DNA of 64,000 nucleotides from Lepidonotus clava (taxonomy: Eukaryota; Annelida; Polychaeta; Phyllodocida; Polynoidae), in NCBI GenBank assembly GCA_936440205.1, contig OW387139.1, forward strand, positions 39,954,378 through 40,018,377. The letters run 5' to 3'. Every line of letters starts with the position of its first letter. The first letter of the stretch is position 1. Shown here one piece after another: positions 57,100-64,000 of the stretch. A model generated the notes under the pieces. That model was not told the origin of the DNA and did not search any database. It worked only from the letters and a program-made list of their open reading frames with translations. A program made the position numbers and the translations under genes.

Positions 57100-57763
57100 T
57101 GCATGGATGCCCGTACAATTGCAATCCATTATAGGAATCTGGAATGTTTTTGTGCATAACTAAAGGGCATATACTTGCATGGACATACGCATTGCCATTA
57201 CATTGTGGTGGATCACTTCACAAGCGTTAACAATACCTAATGATCCATCACCCAGTGTAAAACCAAACCTGGAATTGATCTTGACACCTTTGTACTGGCG
57301 GACCAGTGCTCTATCACTATAAACCCCTTACTACAACATGGGAGTGTACTAACAACACATCTGGATGAGGAGTGGAAGAAAGAATGAGTATTTGTACTTA
57401 TCATTTCTTGAGTGACAGTATGGGTCGCAGATGGCTAAGGGGACAGGGCGTGGAGACAGTGCACCCACTCACCTCAGGGATTATCTTAGAACACCAAGTG
57501 TTAACCCTTCTTCTGTGAGTTCGGATAAGACATTTTATAGTCTCGCCAATATCTGTTCAATTTCTGATTTTGATTCACAAAGGTTGGTTTCTTTAGAACT
57601 TAGCCAAATCAGACTTCTGCCATATACAATTAGGGTTATACACCTTCCCATGAACCTGCGCAGTACCCAGGTCTGCCAACTTTTGGGGCTTTTGGTAACT
57701 AAGTCACTTCACTTCATATAGGTTTACTATGGAAACGCCCTAAAAAGTTGTTTCAATTTTACT

Positions 57764-57781
57764 CCACTAGGGGGCGCCACC
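57764..57781 (+). promoter_or_regulatory. CTCF-core-like motif (strongest match)
   Basis: CCACTAGGGGGCGCCACC matches the core CTCF consensus at essentially every position. It lies about 0.5 kb outside the Ty3-type element. Occupancy is not shown by sequence. Confidence 0.45.
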
Positions 57782-58294
57782 TTAATGAAAAAGATGTATA
57801 TGGCCACTCTAAATGTGTAACTACCGATGGCTCTGATTAGCCCCTAAATCATTTCGTCAAAGTTGTAAACCAGAGGGGTTAGTCATACTTATTTCTTCCA
57901 TTTGACAAACTCAGACCAACTGAAAGAATAGGATCTCATCTCATCCATTGACACTCGGTGTTTCACTGAGAAAGGCCCAGACGCTACCGCTGGCTGAGCA
58001 GGAGGTCGTCTGGGTTCCCGCCAAAAAGTCCAGGAGCAGACGACATTCAGTGTCAGTGTCCTCAGGGCTTTGCTAGGAATAACATATCAGAGCTTTGATG
58101 AGTGACAGAAATGGAAAAAACATGTAATTTTTGGTTGTACATTGTGTTAGGTCTATACATGAACCTCAATACCACCTGTGAAATCATTTTCAGTATGAAA
58201 GGCAAAAGAAAATGAATGGAAGCAAACGATCTAAGGAAAGAAGAAAAGACAATAATAATAAAAATATATAATCAAAAAAACATGTATCTATTAT

Positions 58295-58423
58295 TGTTGT
58301 ATTTCTAACTAGTTTATTACCAATATACTCCTGAAGATGGCGCTGGTGGTTATACAAGTATAGGAGGCGCCGACTGGTGGACAATACGGACATTAGAGTT
58401 TCCCGCGTTATAGATATACTACA
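58295..58423 (-). repeat. 3' LTR of the Ty3-type element
   Basis: 129 bp, identical by eye to 63512-63640. Begins TGTAG and ends CAACA on the minus strand. Contains AAGATGGCG-like and GGCGCC motifs in its short U3/R region. Confidence 0.95.
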
Positions 58424-58758
58424 CTCCTCCACACCAAATATGTTACTCATGTCAATGAAAACATTTTCTTACTATATCTTAGTTACTTTAAGTTACTTGT
58501 ACTTGATAAGATAGATCTTAAATCTTACTTGTTTCTGAGAGTCGTAATATGATGGTAACTTAATAAATGTCTCTTGATAAATGTCTTTTGCTTTACTCTA
58601 TAAATGTCTTTTTGTAAATGTCTTTTTCTTCTCTTCTTCTCTCCTCCACGCAAAAGTCTTTGATGTTATAAGTACTTTTACCTGATAAGTATACTGAGCA
58701 TAATAAATTTTTTTTTTAAAGATCTCACACATTACACTCAACAGTCTTTGTTTCACCT

Positions 58759-61700
58759 TCACTTCTTACCAACCACATAGTCTTTGAATCTAGAAGGCGC
58801 GGCTCTGGACCGCACTGGTCTCTGTGATGCAGCTGGCTCGGGCAGAACACCTCTCGTAGGTGTCCCAGGATGAACACCTCTTGTAGGCGTCCCAGGATGA
58901 ACACCTCTCGTAGGCGTCCCAGGATGAACACCTCTCGTAGACGTCCCAGGATGAACACCTCTCGTAGGTGTTCCCGGCGTAGGGGTGGGGCCCTGAACAT
59001 TCGGTCCAGGGACCCTGACATCTGCGGTCGGTCTCGGTGATGCTGGCACCTCACTCGGGAGGCCAGCGCTGGGTGGCACAGGCGGAATACCAGGTGGCAC
59101 AGGGGGTGGCACCGCTGGGGTATCCCGCAGAACTCTCTCCGGTGAGTCGGGGGAAAGCACATCCTCGGCTGCTTCACCCGACTTCAGGATATGGTCGACA
59201 TGCACATATCGGATGGAGCGGCCAACTCTCACTAGGTACTGAGTCGGTCCCACTCTGTGCACGATGGTTCCGGGCACATACTTGATGTCTGATCCTCGAC
59301 AGTTTTTCACACGCACACGCTCATTTTTAACAAATTCTCTCAACTTGGGCACATGCTGATCCCGGTACTCCTTCATTTTCTCCTGTTTCTCCTGCACATG
59401 ATCACGCAAACTAGGTTTCACAAGGGTAAGCCGCGTGCGAACTGAACGCTTCAGGAATAACTGGGCTGGGGACACGCCTGTCACGGTATGTGGCGTCGTC
59501 CTGTACGACAATAAGAAGCTACACAGTTTCTGCTCAGTGGTTTTTCCTTTTTCGGCTTCAAGTGAGTGCTTCTTCAAGGCATTTTTCAGCGTTTGCACAG
59601 CGCGCTCAGCAGCTCCGTTTGACGCTGGGTGGTAGGGTGCTGTCAAGGTCTGCTTAATACCGTTCATCTTTAGGAAATGCTGAAAGTTCTCCGCTATGAA
59701 CTGAGGTCCATTGTCACTCACTAGCTCCTTTGGAGCACCATATGCCGAAAAGATCTTCCTCAACTCATGTATTGTATGTTCGGCTGTAGTGGACTTCATA
59801 ACTACTACTTCTAGCCACTTTGAGTACGCATCTACTAGCACTAGAAACATCTCAGATTTGTACTCAGCAAAATCAACATGTACACGATCCCACACTTTCT
59901 CCGGATACTTCCACGGATATAGAGGCGATGGTGGTGGGTCATTTTTGAGACTGAGGCAAGTTTCACAACTTTTCACAAGCACTTCAATGGCACTATCGAT
60001 CCCTGCATACCAGAAGTAACTCCTGGCAAGTGCCTTCATACGAACTACTCCCAGATGCTCATGGTGCAGTTCTTCCAGCATCCTTTGCTGTAGTTTTGCT
60101 GGGATTACCACTCTCATTCCCCAGAGCAAGCAACCTTGGTCACATGATAGTTCATTTCGTCTGGTGAAGTACACTGACAGTTCATCATCTCTCATGTCCT
60201 CTGGCCAACCATTTAGAGTGTAGTCCATCACACGGGCCAGGACCTTGTCCTTTCTAGTGCACTCAGCTATCTCCTTAGCTGTGACGGGGAGTTCACTAGT
60301 GTGAGAGAAATAGTTCACCTCTGCCTCTAGGTTATCTTTTGCCTCCTCAACAGGCGCTCTACTCAAATAGTCCGCATTGCCATGCTCTTGGCTCCTTTTG
60401 TACACTATCTCGTAGTTGTATGACATCAAGATCAACGACCACCTTTGCAGTCTCACAGCCGCTAACGTCGGCACACCAGTCTTTGGACCAAAGATCGTGG
60501 TGAGTGGTTTGTGATCTGACACAAGTGTAAACTTCCTACCATACAGGTATTTGTGAAACTTCTTCACACCATAGATAATACCTAGAGCCTCTTTCTCTAT
60601 CTGAGCATAGTTCTTTTCAGATTTTGTGAGAGTTCGCGAAGCATACGCGATGGGCCTCTCTTCTCCATTCTCCATAATGTGTGAAAGAACGGCTCCAACG
60701 CCGTAGGGCGATGCATCGCATGCCAACACAAGCTGTTTCTTTGCATCAAAATGCACTAAGAGTTTCTCACTCATCAGTTCTCCTTTTACTTTCTGAAAGG
60801 CTTCCTTACACTCAGCTGTCCACTTCCATGGGACACCGTCCTTCAACAGATGGTTAAGTGGTGCTAGTGTTGTGGACAAGTTCTCCACGAACTTTCCATA
60901 GTAGTTCACACATCCCAGAAATGTGCGCAGTTCTGAGACATCTTCTGGCTCTTTCACATTTTGGATGGCCTTTACCTTCTCAGGTAGTGGTGCACACCCT
61001 TCCTTACTGAGCACGTGGCCCAGGTACTCAACCTTCGGGGCCAGGAAGGTGCACTTCTCACGCTTTGCACGAATGTTATACTTGTCAAGTCTCTTCAACA
61101 CAGCTTCTAGCCTCTCAAGGTGCTGGGCTTCATTGGGTGCTGTGATAAGAATGTCATCTATATAGCAACACACACCCGGTATGCCCTGAAGCACCTGGTC
61201 CATGATGGACTGAAACAGGTGGGGTGCCGTTTTCACACCGTATGGCAACCTCAACACCTCATACAACCCCTTGGGTGTATTAATCGTAAGATATTTGCGG
61301 GAGCTTTCTTCCATGCCTACTTGGGCATATGCATTTGAGAGGTCTAACTTGGTGAAATGTTCACCTCCAGCCAATGTGGCAAATATATCCTCTGCTGTTG
61401 GTAACGGATATGGCTGGTCTACCGTTTGGTAGTTGATACTCACTTTATAATCTCCACAGAGCCGTAGTTTCCCATCAGCCTTGGGGACAACTACAATGGG
61501 CGAAGCCCATTCACTTCTCTCAGTTTTCCTTAACACACCTGCAGTCTCTAGTCTCTCCAACTCCTTCTCTACCCCTTCTTTCAGGGCGTAGGGCACTGGC
61601 CGTGACTTACAAAACTTAGGACTGGCTCCCTCCTTAAGCTCTATCCTAGCTTGGAACTCCTTCATGAGTCCTATTTCACCAGTCACAGTGAACACACTTT

Positions 61701-63057
61701 CGTACTTCTTTAGCATTTCACCAAGACTACTGGCTTTGATTTCAAAGATGCTCCCCCAGTTGAGTCTAATACTCCTCATCCAGCTCCTTCCAAAGAGCGA
61801 TGTACGTTCGCCTTTAGCGACTACAAGTGGCAGGACCTTCTCCTGGTCTTCATACCTTACTGCCACGTCAACCTGCCCTAGCAGTTTGACTTCGTGCCCT
61901 GTGTAACCTTTGAGATTTATCTGCGCTTCCTGCAGGGGCAAATGCTTCAAATACTGGTAGTAAGTGTTTTCTCCTATGATAGAAACTGCTGAGGCCGTGT
62001 CAACAGTGAAAGGCAACGAATGCTTGTCTACCTGAACTTCTACCTTTATCTCCTTATCTCTCCTTTCTGAGGGCTTTACTTCCAAGAGTGATTCATGACT
62101 AACTCCCTCCTGAGGCTCATCATCTGAGGGTTTCACTTCATACAAAGAAGCATAGCTAACTTCCTCCTCAGGTATCTCTTCGTCAGCATAATGCACATGA
62201 CCGCGACCACGTCCACGGCCACGACCACGGCCGCGCCCACGTCCGCGTCCGGACTGTGGACCGCCACGGCTGGACTGTTGATCCCCTCTACCATACTGCT
62301 GGGGTTTCTGAACTGACTTACTTTCACAAGCCCTTGCTATATGTCCATAGCCATTACACTTATAGCACTGTTCTTTGATATAGGGACACTTGAAAGCCTC
62401 ATGGTTACCATGACAACGGTAACACCTCTGATGGGGTTTGCCTCTACCCCTAGCACTGTGCTGATGAGCACCTCTCTGAACCCTGTTTACTGCTTGGGCT
62501 GGCTTCATCATTTTACTATTCTGCTTGGCTGTATCCATAGATGTGCTAATCTCTACTGCTCTGTCCCATGTAAGAGCTGCTCCCTCACTTAAAAGTCTGT
62601 TCTTTATGGCATCTGACTGCACACCTGCCACTAGTCTATTCCTAAGTCTTTTCTTGACCTGCTCTTCGTTCCCAAAACCGCTATGAATGCTAAGTTTCTT
62701 CAGAGCAACTATGTAGTCTGAGACTGTCTCACTCTCCTTCTGACACCTTGTGTCGAATGTGTAGCTCTCTGCTAACTCATTAGTGCCTGACATATAGTGT
62801 TTTTCGAGCAACTCGGAGAGCTGGGCATATGTTTTACCCTCAATGTTCGCAGGGGATACCAAGGCCACTAACAGGTCTACCACTTCTGGTCCTACTAGGG
62901 AAATAAAAGCGTCTACTTGGTCCCCATCTGCTATTTTGTTAATCCGCATCCACGCGTCAAGTCTCTTTTTATAATTGACCCACTGTTCTTTTTCGGGACT
63001 GAACTCACTAATGGTTCCTATGATGGTCCTAGGTGGGGGTGGAGGTGGATTTGCCAT
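58759..63057 (-). CDS. Gag-Pol polyprotein of the Ty3-type element (1432 codons)
   Basis: One uninterrupted frame from ATG at 63057. In order: Gag with a poly-Pro start and capsid-like region (1-180); two zinc knuckles (CYRCHGNHEAFKC and CYKCNGYGHIARAC, about 212-244); an Arg-Gly run (about 271-286); aspartic protease (VDTASA, about 352-357); reverse transcriptase (about 495-680, catalytic YIDD at 632-635); RNase H (about 775-900, VLACDAS); integrase zinc-binding HHCC (about 998-1034) and catalytic D1062, D1115, E1151. A chromodomain is not visible. The C-terminal 80 residues are Pro-rich with five or six 9-residue repeats of GVHPGTPTR type. Gag and Pol share a frame, so no frameshift signal is needed. 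Confidence 0.95.
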   Translation of the reverse strand: MANPPPPPPRTIIGTISEFSPEKEQWVNYKKRLDAWMRINKIADGDQVDAFISLVGPEVVDLLVALVSPANIEGKTYAQLSELLEKHYMSGTNELAESYTFDTRCQKESETVSDYIVALKKLSIHSGFGNEEQVKKRLRNRLVAGVQSDAIKNRLLSEGAALTWDRAVEISTSMDTAKQNSKMMKPAQAVNRVQRGAHQHSARGRGKPHQRCYRCHGNHEAFKCPYIKEQCYKCNGYGHIARACESKSVQKPQQYGRGDQQSSRGGPQSGRGRGRGRGRGRGRGRGHVHYADEEIPEEEVSYASLYEVKPSDDEPQEGVSHESLLEVKPSERRDKEIKVEVQVDKHSLPFTVDTASAVSIIGENTYYQYLKHLPLQEAQINLKGYTGHEVKLLGQVDVAVRYEDQEKVLPLVVAKGERTSLFGRSWMRSIRLNWGSIFEIKASSLGEMLKKYESVFTVTGEIGLMKEFQARIELKEGASPKFCKSRPVPYALKEGVEKELERLETAGVLRKTERSEWASPIVVVPKADGKLRLCGDYKVSINYQTVDQPYPLPTAEDIFATLAGGEHFTKLDLSNAYAQVGMEESSRKYLTINTPKGLYEVLRLPYGVKTAPHLFQSIMDQVLQGIPGVCCYIDDILITAPNEAQHLERLEAVLKRLDKYNIRAKREKCTFLAPKVEYLGHVLSKEGCAPLPEKVKAIQNVKEPEDVSELRTFLGCVNYYGKFVENLSTTLAPLNHLLKDGVPWKWTAECKEAFQKVKGELMSEKLLVHFDAKKQLVLACDASPYGVGAVLSHIMENGEERPIAYASRTLTKSEKNYAQIEKEALGIIYGVKKFHKYLYGRKFTLVSDHKPLTTIFGPKTGVPTLAAVRLQRWSLILMSYNYEIVYKRSQEHGNADYLSRAPVEEAKDNLEAEVNYFSHTSELPVTAKEIAECTRKDKVLARVMDYTLNGWPEDMRDDELSVYFTRRNELSCDQGCLLWGMRVVIPAKLQQRMLEELHHEHLGVVRMKALARSYFWYAGIDSAIEVLVKSCETCLSLKNDPPPSPLYPWKYPEKVWDRVHVDFAEYKSEMFLVLVDAYSKWLEVVVMKSTTAEHTIHELRKIFSAYGAPKELVSDNGPQFIAENFQHFLKMNGIKQTLTAPYHPASNGAAERAVQTLKNALKKHSLEAEKGKTTEQKLCSFLLSYRTTPHTVTGVSPAQLFLKRSVRTRLTLVKPSLRDHVQEKQEKMKEYRDQHVPKLREFVKNERVRVKNCRGSDIKYVPGTIVHRVGPTQYLVRVGRSIRYVHVDHILKSGEAAEDVLSPDSPERVLRDTPAVPPPVPPGIPPVPPSAGLPSEVPASPRPTADVRVPGPNVQGPTPTPGTPTRGVHPGTSTRGVHPGTPTRGVHPGTPTRGVHPGTPTRGVLPEPAASQRPVRSRAAPSRFKDYVVGKK

Positions 63058-63511
63058 TTTGATGTATTTTATTCACACTGATGTACTTGGGAGTCACTTT
63101 GCACTATATTGCACTGGGTCACTGTGCACTGCACTGATTGTCACTATATTTTAGTTTTTAATGTGCATTTTCACTGTCACTTTTTCAATGTCACTGATCT
63201 TCACTGATCACTAAAATCACCTTTTGCACTGTTTTTACACTGTTTTGCACTGTGCACTACTCCTTGAAAAATTTGGGCATGGCCCCTGGGCTGTAGATAG
63301 GGCTTATTTCACAAGCACATGGCCCTACTTTCAGAGTTCACTTTCACTTTTTAGCACCAAATACTCTACTTTTGGTCAAAATTCAGAGTTATACTTCTTC
63401 TACAGTCTTTACAGTTACTTTAGAATATCAGCTGACAGAAACCTATACCAGGTTGAGCATGATTTCCTTTGGGTTTCCTTCGGATTTCCCCGATCCGATC
63501 CTCGTTGCCAC

Positions 63512-63640
63512 TGTTGTATTTCTAACTAGTTTATTACCAATATACTCCTGAAGATGGCGCTGGTGGTTATACAAGTATAGGAGGCGCCGACTGGTGGACA
63601 ATACGGACATTAGAGTTTCCCGCGTTATAGATATACTACA
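63512..63640 (-). repeat. 5' LTR of the Ty3-type element
   Basis: 129 bp and identical by eye to the other LTR. It is unusually short for the family. The primer-binding-site-like sequence follows on the minus strand. Confidence 0.95.
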
Positions 63641-64000
63641 ATTATTACAAAGGGAATATGGTCATCATTTCTTTGAAGAATTCATCTTATATTACTATAC
63701 TATAATATTGTATTATTATTCATCTAACCCCATGAAAACTAGTACGCGTGAAGAAGTTAATAAAATCCCCCCCCCCCCCCCCCCCAAAAAAAAAAAAAAA
63801 AAAAAGTCATTTAATCGTCTGTGTGTATGTAGAGAAGAAACGATATCCCTTAAGTAGTATAGGTGCAGTTATATTAGTAGTGTAAGACATGTTTTCTTAT
63901 TTTATGAGCTGAGATATTCAATTCGTCTGATCATTTGACCTGTTGCTGAACACATTTTCATTGGCAATAGGAATATACTGTCCCTTATTTGTGTGGCCAC
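63641..64000. other. Flank of the Ty3-type element
   Basis: Contains a poly(C) run followed by a poly(A) run (about 63769-63804). No gene seen. Confidence 0.5.

Larger units (their letters stand above)
56146..58294. other. Intergenic DNA with MITEs, no recognised gene
   Basis: No credible coding region. Contains a GGGGCGGAT-family fragment near 56757-56830, the MITE at 56964-57099 and a CTCF-core-like site at 57764-57781. Confidence 0.5.
58295..63640 (-). mobile_element. Ty3/gypsy LTR retrotransposon, looks whole
   Basis: A 5346-bp element with two 129-bp LTRs that look identical and a 5-bp target duplication ATTAT (58290-58294 and 63641-63645). On the minus strand each LTR begins TGTAGT and ends ACA. 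A primer-binding-site-like TGGCAACGAGGATCGG starts just inside the 5' LTR, and a purine run GGTGTGGAGGAG abuts the 3' LTR. A leader of about 450 bases precedes one gag-pol frame. The order protease, RT, RNase H, integrase defines Ty3/gypsy. The single frame, two zinc knuckles and RT sequence resemble the Mag/SURL/Steamer-like lineage. Identical LTRs mean a very recent insertion. Confidence 0.95.

Overview
The window reads as animal nuclear DNA: AT-rich, with intron-split genes using GT-AG junctions, tRNA genes with internal promoters, a Ty3-type LTR retrotransposon and many short inverted-repeat elements. The proteins and repeats suggest a lophotrochozoan, most likely a marine bivalve mollusc. 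One clue is a retroposon ending in an ACTC microsatellite tail, which from memory is common in molluscs. The species assignment is inference.

Layout. (1) 1-9046, plus strand: the 3' two thirds of a two-RRM hnRNP-type RNA-binding protein gene, best matched to DAZAP1. The RRM exons lie left of the window. A long 3' flank follows. (2) 13816-17614, plus strand: a complete four-exon gene for an unrecognised 581-residue nuclear-looking protein, with a helical, PAH-like N-terminus and a PLDLS motif (CtBP-binding type). (3) 20228-30101, minus strand: a complete 16-exon SLC30A5 (ZnT5) zinc transporter gene, 761 residues and in frame across every junction. Genes 2 and 3 converge, with a palindromic candidate poly(A) site between them. 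(4) 30.5-35.0 kb: a repeat-rich block with a 0.63 kb TIR element, a 0.6 kb solo LTR nested in an older repeat, and a degraded gag-like retroelement fossil. (5) 35-40.8 kb: mostly non-coding, with weak candidate exons near 38.7 and 39.1 kb. (6) 40.86-42.40 kb and 50.20-51.80 kb: two oppositely oriented arrays of tRNA-Cys(GCA) copies (5 minus, 6 plus), whose flanks show they are an inverted duplication about 8 kb apart. (7) 52.8-54.3 kb: a second copy of the fossil-associated repeat, next to a GC-rich segment and a dense minus-strand promoter-like cluster. (8) 55.1-56.1 kb: a short-period satellite split by a retroposon with a roughly 300-base ACTC tail. (9) 58295-63640, minus strand: a whole-looking Ty3/gypsy element with apparently identical 129-bp LTRs, a 5-bp target duplication and one 1432-codon gag-pol frame.

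The three host genes have no evident shared pathway: RNA processing, a probable nuclear cofactor, and zinc loading of the secretory pathway. The strongest leads are the unrecognised PAH-like/PLDLS protein, the inverted tRNA-Cys arrays, the CTCF-core-like motifs in gene-poor DNA, and the very young LTR element.
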